Source of the DNA: Brachionus plicatilis
Lineage: Eukaryota > Rotifera > Eurotatoria > Ploima > Brachionidae
DNA length: 64,000 bases
Direction of reading: 5' to 3'
Assembly (NCBI GenBank): GCA_010279815.1
Contig: QEOQ01000697.1
Location: 170,813-234,812, forward strand
Notes under the pieces: generated by a model
Databases searched by the model: none
The model's input: the letters and a program-made list of their open reading frames with translations, nothing else
What the model was told of the DNA's origin: nothing
Program-made: the position numbers and the translations under genes
Shown: one piece after another, positions 25,597-35,467 of the stretch
Layout: each line of letters begins with the position of its first letter
How positions within the stretch are numbered: position 1 is the stretch's first letter

Positions 25597-28500
25597 ATTT
25601 TATTAATGGTATTTATTAAAATGTATTTTTAAATTTCTTAAACAGCAACTATTATTATATATGCCTAAATTGGATAAAGTAATCATTTTCATAGACTTAA
25701 AGAATTATGAAATTCAAATTAATTTTAAAATATTATTATAAATCTTAAACTAAAATTCTGGATTGACAAAGAATTTTTATGAAAAATGTCAAAAGATATA
25801 ATTTCAGAGTATTTGGATGTAAAAAGTCAAAACAAAAAATGGCAACGGTCAAAAAAAAGTAGCAAACAAGATTTTAAAAAATGTCTTGTTCAAACCAGTC
25901 AAAACCAAACTTATGAGTTGAATTTAAATAAAAACAAAAATTGGAAAGTAAGAAAAGACCTACAGCAACAAATTAATATTGATCCAGAAAGTGGAAAAAT
26001 TCGAAAATCTGGAAAAAAAATGGAAATATCAATTTACAAACCAAATGATAATGAGATTGATCAAGTCTTAACCTTCTTCAACCAGAAAGTGAATCGTAAA
26101 ACGAAGAATCAACATTCGAAACACGAGATTAAACAGGAATTCAAAATCCAAAATTCAAATGAAAAAAAATACTCAACAAAAAATAAGGAAACAAAAAGAA
26201 AAGACAAACATTCGATGCCTTACAAAGATTTTTCTTTAATCGATAGAGATTTCCAATCTGAAAATAAGTATCTTATAAGTCAAACAATGTTCAGATTAAC
26301 AAAATTGGTAAAGTCAGTTGGTCAATCAAATGATATTTTATTCGAATCATTTGAAGACCCTATTCAATCGGAAAAATCACCCATTATGAATATTCCATTC
26401 GAAAATGACCAGTCTTTTAATTTAATTTACTCCGAATTTGAATGTCCAATTTGTTATGATTTTTGCGAGTTAAAATTACAATTAGCTCAATGTGGTCATG
26501 GTTGCTGTGTGGAATGTTGGAAAAATCATGTAATTTCAAAATTTTTTTCTTTTGACATAAAATGTTGTTTCAACGATTGCAGTCAAAAATTAAGCTTGTC
26601 TTTGCTGAAATACGTTCTGCCCGAGCAAAAATTTGAAAAATATCAAATTGGTTTAAAAGAAGAACTTCTGAGACAAAATTTCATTAAATGTCCCAATTGT
26701 CATGCTAATTACATTAGTCTTAACAGTCAATACCAATTTCCCAAATGTGTTTGTGGCCATTCGATCTGCATCAACTGTAAACAGGAGTCTCATTTTCCTA
26801 TTTCATGCAATCAATATAGTTTTTATTTACAAAATTTCGGAAATAATAAAAAAGATTTTATAATGCTAGATGATGTCAAAAAATGTCCCAAGTGCAATTC
26901 TTTTATGGAAAAAAATGGAGGTTGTGACAGCATAAGGTGCTTTTGTGGTTTCGATTTTAATTGGTACAAGGCTAAATCTTACAGTCTTTTCTACAATTTT
27001 AAACTGGACTGTCTGTTTATTGACATTTATTCAATCAATTATATAGATCCATGTATCTCTGCTGAATTAAAACAATTCCGTCATTTTTTTCTGGTTGATT
27101 TAGCACCAAAGTTAAAATTTAAGAATAAATTTTTGGCGAAAATTCTTCGTGACGTAAATTTTAGAGAACTAAGTATATCATTAACTAAAAATTTTGGATT
27201 AAATAATGACAATATTAAAATTTTTATAGACCAAGTTCTTGATTTCATTTTCGATTTCATTATAAAAGTCTGTCGGATAGTCGAAATGATTTATGCTAGA
27301 ATAATCATTAAGAAACATAAAAATCAAGATAGCGAAGAGTTTTTGAAAATCGGAAGAAGATTAAATAAGAAGTGTCATGTGTTTAGCAGGGTCTTGAGTC
27401 TAAAACTAAATTTAGAAAAATTTAATTTTTTAATTTTCTTTGTAATAGCTAATAAAAATTTTTTAAAAAAAATAAAATAATTTTGCTTTAGAGAATAGAA
27501 TTTTTAAATTTTTTTGACGAAATTATTAAATAATCTTTTTGATTCTATAAAAAAATATTTTCTTTTATCTATTTGGTTCATTTTTTACGATAAGATAATT
27601 ACATTAAGATTAGATTTCGAAAATTTTTGTATAACGATTTTTCCTTACGCTGTGTAATTAATTATTTTTAGTAATTATCAAAATCTTTCAGATTTTGTAA
27701 TCTATTTGCTCATTTATATTGAAATTATTAATAAAATGCAAAGTTCATTACAGATGGAACAGAAAACTTTCATCCAACTGACCATAGATCGATAATTAAT
27801 AAATATCATACTTCAAACTGATAAAATAAAATATTTTCAAATAAATAGTTCTTTGAAGAACCCCTGGAATAAAATTACTTAAATTAATATTTTTTTAAAC
27901 CACTAATTTTCTAAATAATTTTACGTAAAACACAATTAGGACTAAAGTAGCATATCCAGTTTAAAAATAAAATCAAAATTTTACTTAAAGCCTTTAAATT
28001 TATGCATTCTTTTACTTTTGTTACCATTACTTTGAAATTAATAGAATTTTATTTTTTAAGTAAATCCAGCAATCATTTCGTCTTTCTAGATGACATTTTC
28101 AAATAAATTGAATTTACTAAGTTTTGGTTTAAAGGACGTGTTGGTTACACAAAATAAAAGCCAATTCATGTAATTTTTTTAAGAAAAGAGGAACTTTCCG
28201 GTATCTTGTTAAGATTGAAGATGTCTACTTCTTTGGAACACGTGAAATTTTACGATGTTTAAATGCTCATATTTACGTCGAATAACATACCCTTATTCAA
28301 CTATTTAAATTGCTATTTTATGTGGTACTAAATTTCTTCTCCTAAATAAGAAAATTAAAATTTTCAATTAATTTAAATTTTTCTGCTACAAAATAAAAAA
28401 ATAATACAAAATTAAAAATTTAATGCAAATCAACACCATTAATGCTTCCTTTCTGATCTTGATCTTCTGGCCTGAATTAAGTAGAATTTTGAGTTTGGAA

Positions 28501-29240
28501 GTGGATTAAAAGGAGCATAATATCGAATATAATTGTGTTTAGCTTGGTTGGGATGAGGAACAAATTCATTGTTGATTTTTTAGTTCTTTTTCAGTAAATG
28601 TTAAATTAAATAATAAAAGCAAGAAAAGGTATCCTAATTCGGGCTATTAAATTTAGTTTTCAATTATTTGATATCAGTACAAATCAGTATTAACTATTAT
28701 TTTCTTAATGTTATAAGTTTTAATGTAATACTATTATTTATTTTTAGGTGCAAAATAATTAAATTTTGTTTGAGAATTAAATGTAAATCTTTTAAATTTT
28801 ACTGAATTAAAAGTTAAATTTTAGAATTAAGTTTGGTGTTGTGAAGCTTGTTACGGTTCGATCTTTTTAATTCAGTATAGTTAAAATGATTTTTTTATAA
28901 ACAGACTTTTAATTGTGTAAATGGTTAATGTTTAAGCAACTTTGCTTAATCCGAAAAAATAACCCAAAAACTCTGCATAGTAATTTCACAGTTTATTAGA
29001 ACACTATTTAATGGCGTGCAAAATAAAATTTTTTTGCTGACTTATTTTACTGTATTAAGCAAAATTGCTTAAAATCAGGCAAAATGTAATTTATTGTACA
29101 TCTTTATATTTTTACATTTTTACATTTTTGAGTGAAGAAAAAAAAATCTCAAAATCAAAAAATTTTAAAAAATTTTCATTCAAGAAAAGTAATAATAAAT
29201 TCGCAATTAATTAAAAGGGATTTTCAAAAAATTATCCTTG
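25597..29240. repeat. Right arm of large inverted duplication (3,644 bp)
   Basis: Reverse complement of 19779-23422. It starts ATTTTATTAATGG and runs to the unknown base at 29241. The last ~163 bp are half of foldback MITE copy A, cut at its centre of symmetry. Confidence 0.9.
25786..27480 (+). CDS. RBR (RING1-IBR-RING2) E3 ubiquitin ligase, right copy
   Basis: This is the same 564-residue protein as the minus-strand copy at 21539-23233, with no amino-acid difference. RING1 (C220-C265), IBR (C302-C341) and Rcat (C367-W393, catalytic C380) are as described there. The two genes point towards the outer ends of the palindrome, so their 5' flanks face each other across the spacer and about 190 bp of upstream DNA is shared. 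With no divergence, either the duplication is very recent, or gene conversion keeps the arms alike, or the second copy is an assembly product. Confidence 0.8.
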   Translation: MSKDIISEYLDVKSQNKKWQRSKKSSKQDFKKCLVQTSQNQTYELNLNKNKNWKVRKDLQQQINIDPESGKIRKSGKKMEISIYKPNDNEIDQVLTFFNQKVNRKTKNQHSKHEIKQEFKIQNSNEKKYSTKNKETKRKDKHSMPYKDFSLIDRDFQSENKYLISQTMFRLTKLVKSVGQSNDILFESFEDPIQSEKSPIMNIPFENDQSFNLIYSEFECPICYDFCELKLQLAQCGHGCCVECWKNHVISKFFSFDIKCCFNDCSQKLSLSLLKYVLPEQKFEKYQIGLKEELLRQNFIKCPNCHANYISLNSQYQFPKCVCGHSICINCKQESHFPISCNQYSFYLQNFGNNKKDFIMLDDVKKCPKCNSFMEKNGGCDSIRCFCGFDFNWYKAKSYSLFYNFKLDCLFIDIYSINYIDPCISAELKQFRHFFLVDLAPKLKFKNKFLAKILRDVNFRELSISLTKNFGLNNDNIKIFIDQVLDFIFDFIIKVCRIVEMIYARIIIKKHKNQDSEEFLKIGRRLNKKCHVFSRVLSLKLNLEKFNFLIFFVIANKNFLKKIK

Positions 29241-29241
29241 N
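29241..29241. other. Single unknown base at the end of the right arm
   Basis: One n stands exactly where identity with the left arm ends, in the middle of a palindromic MITE. The next bases (AAAAATAAATTTG) are unrelated to the left-arm flank. It probably marks an unresolved join. Confidence 0.95.
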
Positions 29242-29286
29242 AAAAATAAATTTGTTTTAGTTTTGAACGTTCAGACCTTAACTGTC

Positions 29287-29603
29287 GGCAAAATGTTATT
29301 TATTGTACATTTTTACATTTTTGAGCGAAGAAAAAAAAATCTCAAAATCAAAAAATATAAAAAAATTTTCATTCAAGAAAAGTAATAATAAATTCGCAAT
29401 TAATTAAAAGGGATTTTCAAAAAATTATCCTTGGTTTTTGCATTTAAATTTTTCTAAAACTCCTTTTTAAGTATTTGCGAATATATTATTACTTTTCTTG
29501 AATGAAAATTTTTTTAGATTTTTTGATTTTGAGATTTTTTTTTCTTCTCTCAAAAATGTAAAAATGTAAAAATATAAAAATGTACAATAAATAACATTTT
29601 GCC
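29287..29603. mobile_element. Foldback MITE, copy B (317 bp) with 9-bp target duplication
   Basis: It starts GGCAAAATGTTATTTATTG and ends CAATAAATAACATTTTGCC, and the halves are inverted copies of about 150 bp. It is flanked by a perfect 9-bp direct repeat TTAACTGTC (29278-29286, 29604-29612). Long terminal inverted repeats plus 9-bp duplications suggest a Mutator-like non-autonomous family. Copy A has an 8-bp duplication, so the superfamily is not settled. Confidence 0.8.
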
Positions 29604-29612
29604 TTAACTGTC

Positions 29613-31002
29613 ATAGTTCTGGCTCTATCTCAAAATAGCTAAAAGATTTAAGGCATTTAGAATTAAATAAATAACAAATTGCATAATCTCATAAAGGTTT
29701 TCCGCAACTTCAATTTGATATGAATAAATATATTATATATAATAATACTGAAGAAATAATGAAAAGTTCGTGTTTAATTTTTAAATATTAATTTTTCTTA
29801 AAATACTTTATTGGATAAAATTAATTAAATTTACAGTTTATTTTCTAATAAATAATCTATTTATTTCGATTACATTATCAATTAGCTCTTTTAATCAATT
29901 CTTTTTTATAGTAAAAAAATAGTAATTAGTAATAATATTACGCTAGTCTAATTAACCTGTATTTACCTTTTAGCTTTTTTAATTATAGCCATTTTGAGCC
30001 ACTCCCCATAGTTCTAAATTGGCATTTTAAAAAAAGTTCTAATTTGTCATCGATCTTGAATGTCCATCCATATATTTTTTTATTCAAATTGATTGGACGA
30101 TAATTTTAATTAGACTTACAATAAATTATTTATTTATTTTAATAAATTTAAAGCCCCATACGCAGAATAATAATTCTTTAAAATAGAAAATAGAATAAAA
30201 TTTAATATTAAATAAAATAAATTCTTTTATGTAAAAAAGTCTATCTGTAAGAGGTCATTTAGTAAATTATAAAAATTATAAAAATTTGAGTAGTCAAAAT
30301 TTAATTCCATATTTAATTTTAAAAATGATTATTAACCTTTGTTTATTTTTCTATGTCAAATTTATTAATAAAATGATTAATGAACTAGTGCTTCCTAATT
30401 AATTTCACCTATTCTTAAATTTTATTGAAATCCGACCGAAGTTTAACATATTTTGTCAAATGAGGGGAATTAAAAATCGGAATTAAATAAAAGTTTTGAG
30501 AGCATGAAAGATGATTGAGAATTTACTTATTATTAACTAAAATAAATCAAGCTTATATTGTTATATTATTAATAAGTTATTTTTTCAATTCGTTAAATCA
30601 ATCAAACCAGTAATAATTATCATAATAAATTATTTTTATGAGTGCTATTTTGTCACTTAATTACAAATTCTAACTTTGACATTTAAGAACAATGACAATC
30701 TTAAATTTTTGACCAGTAAGTCACAGTTTCATCAATACACAATTATTGGCACCTAATCCAGAACTTTTTTTTTATTGCAGTTTTTACCGTTTCTGACCCT
30801 AACAGTATATTATTTGCTTTTTTATTTAAAATTTTGTATAAAATATAAAATTAAGCTTGTTTTTAGATCACAAGTTTAAGGCAAAGTCTTGACTTGAATT
30901 TTGTATTTTTCAAATCAATACATTTGCTAAGACAACATTAATATTGTCGTAATCGGCCGTGGCGATTTCAGAAAATTGAATTTACCCTGAATTTAAAATT
31001 TT
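29613..31002. other. AT-rich non-coding DNA
   Basis: I see no gene, no SH3-type exon and no strong repeat here. It lies downstream of the F-BAR exon's splice donor and may be intron. Confidence 0.5.
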
Positions 31003-31330
31003 GCCGTTCCACAGAGTTTTTATGGCGGCCAAATGAATTCTTTGCCGTTCCACAGAGTTTTTATGGCGGCCAAATGAATTCTTTGCCGTTCCAAAGAGTT
31101 TTTATGGCGGCCAAATGAATTCTTTGCCGTTCCAAAGGGTTTTTATGGTGGCCAAATGAATTCTTTGCCGTTCCAAAGGGTTTTTATGGTGGCCAAATGA
31201 ATTCTTTGCCGTTCCAAAGAGTTTTTATGGCGGCCAAATGAATTCTTTGCCGTTCCGAAGGGTTATTATGGTGGTCAAATGAATTCTTTGCCGTTCCAAA
31301 GGGTTTTTGTTGCGGCATTGTGAAATTTGG
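31003..31330. repeat. Tandem array, eight copies of a 41-bp unit
   Basis: Units start at 31003, 31044, 31085, 31126, 31167, 31208, 31249 and 31290. Each holds GCCGTTCCA followed by TTTTTATGGCGGCCAAATGA. Variants (ACAGAG/AAAGAG/AAAGGG; GGCGG/GGTGG) are shared by neighbouring units, as expected of unequal exchange. The last unit is broken by the MITE at 31314-31573, and its remainder resumes at 31574. A single related unit lies inverted in a hAT-like MITE near 46566-46610. Confidence 0.9.
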
Positions 31331-31573
31331 TACAAAAAACAAAAACAAAATAGTAAAAATTCCAAAGCTGATTCTGCAATATTCAGCAATAAATCTGCAA
31401 AACTCATAAAATAGTAAATTTTGGATATTATAATATATTAAAAAACCAATTTAACTTTAAGTGGTGGTACAAAGGATGTATCAGTTGCCTCAATTTCCAG
31501 ATTATGTTTTGGTCCTTCAGAAATTAAAATTTAATCTTTTGTTTTTGATTTTTGTACCAAAATTCACAGTGCC
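31314..31573. mobile_element. 260-bp MITE inserted in the tandem array
   Basis: The ends are inverted: GGCATTGTGAAATTTGGTAC at the left and GTACCAAAATTCACAGTGCC at the right, about 37 bp with few mismatches. It is flanked by TTTTGTTGC (31305-31313) and TTTTGTGGC (31574-31582), a 9-bp duplication with one mismatch. The target lies in the eighth array unit. Short, non-coding and probably Mutator-like. Confidence 0.75.
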
Positions 31574-31744
31574 TTTTGTGGCGGCAAAATGAATCTTAAT
31601 CTGACAGGGAACAAAAAAAATTAAAGACACTTGACTTTACTCGACCTTGGCTAATTACTTGAAAAAAAACTTAGCCTAAAAAATCTACTAACAGAAATCA
31701 AGACATAAATATTTCTTTAAAAAAAATATAATTTAAAATTAAAT

Positions 31745-31750
31745 GATTAC
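31745..31750 (-). other. Candidate 5' splice site ending the F-BAR exon
   Basis: On the minus strand AG|GTAATC follows the last F-BAR codons. It explains the missing SH3 domain better than a natural stop does. Confidence 0.5.
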
Positions 31751-32787
31751 CTATAACTGCTTAATTCCGAAGACAAACTTTTAGTCTCAGCGTCATCAAT
31801 GGGTCTAATTGAAGTCATAGTTATGCCTTCTGTGGAGTCTTTGTCACTTTTCTTTCTATTTTTGGCAATTTGCTTGACCTGGTCGGAGTACTCTTCAAAA
31901 ACAGGCCAGCTCATGGCCATGCCGGCACCGCACTCTTTGGACCATGTGTGCAAGTCTCTGTCCGGACTAGTCTGTTTGATGGTGCCCATAAACTCGGCGT
32001 ATATTTGTTCGATGTTCATTTTGTCAAAAATGTTCAGGTGAGTGTGCAGTTTGAGGAGTTGTTGAATGAAAAATTCCAGTCTTTCTTTTTCGAATTGGTC
32101 GCATTTTTTGTACACATTGTTCATGTCTTCGATGTAGCGCGAGTTGTACGAGTTCAAGTCGTCCAGCGCTTGCTTGTACTTATTCTTGGCCACTTCCACT
32201 TCTTTCTTATACTTATCCATCTTGTCCTCGAGTTTTTTGCGCTGTTCTCCACTTATTTGCGGGTCTGCCTGCGAGTTCTGCAAATGAATTTTGGCCGACT
32301 GGTACGACTTGCACGCACCATGGTACTCTTTTTTCGTCTTTTCGACCAGAAAGTATTTTTTTGACCAGGGCTTTTGCGCTTTTTTGAACTCTTCTTCATA
32401 CTCCTTGGTTATTTTGAGCTGACCAACTAAAGTCTTCTGGTAGTTGTGCTTTTGCCAGTCCTTGATCTCGCGGTTCAGCTCGTCATTCAGCGCATTGTGT
32501 GTGCTCAGGTGAATTTCGGACAATTTGTCGGCCTCGACCAGCGATGCCTGCCACCCGCTTTTCATGCTGCCGTACTCATTGCCTTTGTTCAAATAATCAG
32601 ACCATTTTTTCGACCAGGCTTTCAGGCTTTTTGAGTAGGCCTTTTCCAAATCAGCTCTCTCTGAAATCATCTGCACTATGTCACTGCATAGTTTGTGTCC
32701 GTCCTCAGCCCTTTTCACTGTTCGCTTGTACTGGCCAATCTCCCAAAAGCTCTCACTGCTCGGCTCTACATGATCGCTCTCAGACAT
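31747..32787 (-). CDS. Syndapin/PACSIN F-BAR exon (C-terminal exons not found)
   Basis: An ATG-started frame of 346 residues. Residues about 9-285 are an F-BAR domain of the PACSIN type: SFWEIGQYKRTVKRAEDGHK at the start, SERADLEKAYSKSLKAWSKKW, and a KPWSKKYFLVEKTKKEYH segment. F-BAR dimers bend plasma membrane and link dynamin, EHD proteins and actin during endocytosis. The usual C-terminal SH3 domain is absent. The frame's stop lies inside a good splice donor: SSYR is encoded up to TATAG, then GTAATC (intron starting at 31750, phase 2). So the annotated end is probably an exon boundary and not the protein's end, with SH3-coding exons expected at lower coordinates. I could not find them down to the inverted duplication. 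GC is clearly higher than the flanks. Confidence 0.85.
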   Translation of the reverse strand: MSESDHVEPSSESFWEIGQYKRTVKRAEDGHKLCSDIVQMISERADLEKAYSKSLKAWSKKWSDYLNKGNEYGSMKSGWQASLVEADKLSEIHLSTHNALNDELNREIKDWQKHNYQKTLVGQLKITKEYEEEFKKAQKPWSKKYFLVEKTKKEYHGACKSYQSAKIHLQNSQADPQISGEQRKKLEDKMDKYKKEVEVAKNKYKQALDDLNSYNSRYIEDMNNVYKKCDQFEKERLEFFIQQLLKLHTHLNIFDKMNIEQIYAEFMGTIKQTSPDRDLHTWSKECGAGMAMSWPVFEEYSDQVKQIAKNRKKSDKDSTEGITMTSIRPIDDAETKSLSSELSSYR

Positions 32788-33770
32788 TTTTTTGCACCTA
32801 AAAAATTGTAGCTCAAAAAAATAACTTTGATGTCAGCAATTAATAAAAAGCTTTATTAGATAACAAAGATTGCTAAATTAATTCTGGTTATTTAAATTTA
32901 TGTTTGAAATTGGCTTTTGCTTTGAAGCAAGTTCAATTTCAAAATTCACTTTTATATTAGTGTAGGGTTTAGTATTTTGTCTGATTGCGCTTCTCTAATT
33001 TAATCTTTGACCAAATTATCTAAATAATTTTTTTTGAAAAATTTTATTCAACTTAAAAAATTTTAAATTTGAATAAAATTAAAATGGGAATAAAATTTTT
33101 AAATAAAATTGAAATAAATTTCTCACTTCAGATTAATTCCTTTTTGAACCACTTAAATAATCTGATGATTGCTTATTTTAATTTTATTATTATTCACTTT
33201 AAAACTAGCACTTTGTTTTTGTATTTGTAAAAAAATAGATTTATTAGATACTACGAAAAAAAATTGAAAAATTTTAACCAAAATAGCGCATAATTATTTC
33301 ATTGATTAAAATTTTTCGAATATTTTTTCAAAAATTGAATTTCAGAATGCTACAAGGAAATTTAGAATATAGATTTTTTTGTACAGATATTTTTGATGAA
33401 AGGAACCAACTTAACCATTGAGGTGTCATTAAATAGATGTCAAATTATTACAAATAATTAATTATTAATTTTGATTTTTTTGTTTGACAAAAAATTTTTA
33501 ATGTAGGGATAAAATCGAAAATCAAAAATAAAAACAGGCATAAAACCCAAGACTAAAATCAAGTGTTACTAAGGAGAACAAAATAAAATAAGAATTTAAA
33601 TTGAATTTTATATTTACACCCATGGTCATTCACGTAGTATTTTCTGATCGTTCATGAACGATCACGTTCATTTTATTTCACAAATTTTCATTATTCTTTC
33701 AAGTCAAAATTGGGAATTTATTAAAAATATATTTAATTTGACTTAAGATATGGTAAAATATGTAACCCTT
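32788..33770. other. AT-rich upstream region of the F-BAR gene
   Basis: No gene seen. It contains an 18-bp perfect palindrome, GATCGTTCATGAACGATC, at 33646-33663. Confidence 0.5.
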
Positions 33771-33771
33771 T

Positions 33772-33796
33772 AGTAGTAGTAGTAGTAGTAGTAGTT
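33772..33796 (-). repeat. (CTA)n tail of the non-LTR element
   Basis: About eight TAG units on the plus strand form the 3' simple-repeat tail of the minus-strand retrotransposon. A second (CTA)/(ATA) run with a different leader lies at 39714-39763. Confidence 0.7.
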
Positions 33797-33856
33797 TTGA
33801 ATGTAGCTGGCTAGCCAGCGAGTTTGCTGATAAGGCACACTAAGACAGCTGATGTG

Positions 33857-33884
33857 ATTGATTGCTGCTCATCCAGCAATCAAT
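33857..33884 (-). other. 3'-UTR stem-loop of the non-LTR element
   Basis: ATTGATTGCTG and CAGCAATCAAT form an 11-bp perfect stem with a 6-base loop about 60 bp from the (CTA)n tail. Stem-loops near the 3' end can be the reverse-transcriptase recognition signal in related families. Confidence 0.5.
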
Positions 33885-33931
33885 GCCTGCTTTAAAAATG
33901 TTAACATTGGGGGCATCAACTAATTCATTTG

Positions 33932-34500
33932 TCAGCTAATTCCATATGTTTGCTGTTCTGTTGAAAAAAAGTTTTCTCTATGTTGGAGCCTCGAAATTTC
34001 TTTTTGAAAATTTAAGCAGTGACCTCTTCCTTGGATTTTTGTGACATTTAAACTGTTGCTTTTTTCAACCAATTCTATTCCATGCATGAACTTGTATAGT
34101 TTAATTAGATCACCTCTTTTTCTTCTTTCCACCATATTTGAAATTTTCAAAGCCTTCAATCTGCTTTCATACGGTCTGTTTCTAATTGAAGAAACAAATT
34201 TCGTAGCTCTGCGTTGAATCCTTTCAACATTCTCACAGTCAGACTTAAGAATTGGAGACCATAAAGGCACCGCAAATTCCAAAAGAGAAAGAACAAAAGT
34301 TAAATACAAAGATCTTAATAACTTGCAATCAATACGAGCGAATGATTTCCTGATGCAACCCAACATTTGATTTGCTTTGTTTGTAACTTCTATCACTTGA
34401 TTTTTCCATTTAAGATTTGTATTGAAAATAACTCCAAGATCTCTTTCGATTTCTGATGTTTTTGATAACTGCTTGCCATTAATAAAAGACAAAATATTAT
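33932..34500 (-). pseudogene. Non-LTR reverse transcriptase, C-terminal region
   Basis: About 186 codons. The motifs ERDLGVIFNTNLKWKNQV, FVLSLLEFAVPLWSP and VERIQRRATKF are the usual post-catalytic region of jockey/CR1-type reverse transcriptases. The frame starts at the edge of the inserted element and has no ATG of its own. It ends with a stop before the untranslated tail. There is no RNase H domain. Confidence 0.8.
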
Positions 34501-34502
34501 GG

Positions 34503-35467
34503 TCAGTAAAATAATGTATATTTAATCAGTAAATATACTTCAGTAAATTAATTAAAAAAAAATAGCAAAAATATTTATTTTTTCAGTAAATTTATTGAAT
34601 TTTCTTAGCAAAAGTATTTTAATCTGCAGCAAAATTTATTCAATAAAATAATTCAAAAAAATAGTTATAATTTCAAAAAAATAATTAAATGTTCAGTTAA
34701 TATAATATTATTAAATTATTAAATCCATTTCAGTAAATTAATTAAAAAGAAATAGCAAAAATATTTATTTATTCAGTAAATTTATTGAATTTTTGTAAAC
34801 TGACAGGAAATTAATGTTTGATGAGTGCTCTTTTAGCATTTTTCGGACGTCCAGACCCGCGTCTCTGTCCAATCGGGATCTGTTTAGCTACCCATGGAAT
34901 AACGCAGTCAGCCAATTTTAACTGTGCAGAAACGGCAAGAATGTGTTTGCATAGATGCTGCTTAGCGACGACGAGACAGGAACACTAACCTCTAAGGTAA
35001 TCATCTTCGCCTAGCTGGAGACAATGTACACTAGCTTCTTAGATGTCTTACAAAACGCATCAAAATCCGTATGCTGGAAAAGGAAATCGTCGGAAAGTTG
35101 ACGATTGCCTTCGTTATATTTGGATTCGCCTGAGATTTAAGTTAATAGCCATTAGATCTCGCTCGAGCGACCAGACACATACAATTTTCTCAGGAACAAT
35201 AGAGAGAAAGCGACTTTCTTACTCTTTTATATGCATCTTCAGTGGTAAGAAACGAAAACTTTGACAATTATTTCATGTGTTATTGTTCAATTTGTCTATT
35301 AAGTGTTAAAAAATCATTATTTTTACTGATTTTATTAATTAATTTGCTGAATGAATTGTATTATTATTAGCTAAAAAATAATTTTCTGAATAAAATTTAC
35401 TGATGGGATAATCATTTTTACTGAATAAAATATTATATTTACTTATTAATTCTATCATTTTTACTGA
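34503..35467. mobile_element. MULE-type insertion inside the retrotransposon (965 bp)
   Basis: It begins TCAGTAAAATAATG and ends CATTTTTACTGA. The subterminal regions hold many TCAGTAAA words (left) and TTTACTGA words (right), plus a ~60-bp direct repeat (about 34541 and 34731). The GC-richer middle encodes the C-terminal SWIM region of a Mutator-like transposase on the minus strand. The host retrotransposon resumes on both sides. I could not find a clean 9-bp duplication, so the edges may have eroded. Confidence 0.7.
34811..34984 (-). pseudogene. MULE transposase C-terminus with SWIM zinc finger
   Basis: 57 codons and a stop. CSCLVVAKQHLCKH is a SWIM motif (CxC...CxH), and it is followed by the family's C-terminal signature, GRPKNAKRALIKH just before the stop. 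The codon before the motif is TAG and the DDE catalytic part is missing, so it is a relic. The same ending style (RPLKAKKVLIVQ) is seen in the relic at 48380-48501. Confidence 0.7.

Noticed and set aside
31003..31330. CRISPR array
   Set aside because: The 41-bp units are contiguous without unique spacers, and this is a eukaryotic genome.
31225..31407. Minus-strand 60-codon frame over the 41-bp array
   Set aside because: Most of it is array and MITE sequence with no conserved protein content.
31799..32801. Plus-strand frames opposite the F-BAR exon
   Set aside because: Antisense shadows of a gene supported by clear F-BAR homology.
34994..35270. Plus-strand 73-codon frame in the MULE insertion
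   Set aside because: It is opposite the transposase strand and has no recognisable content.
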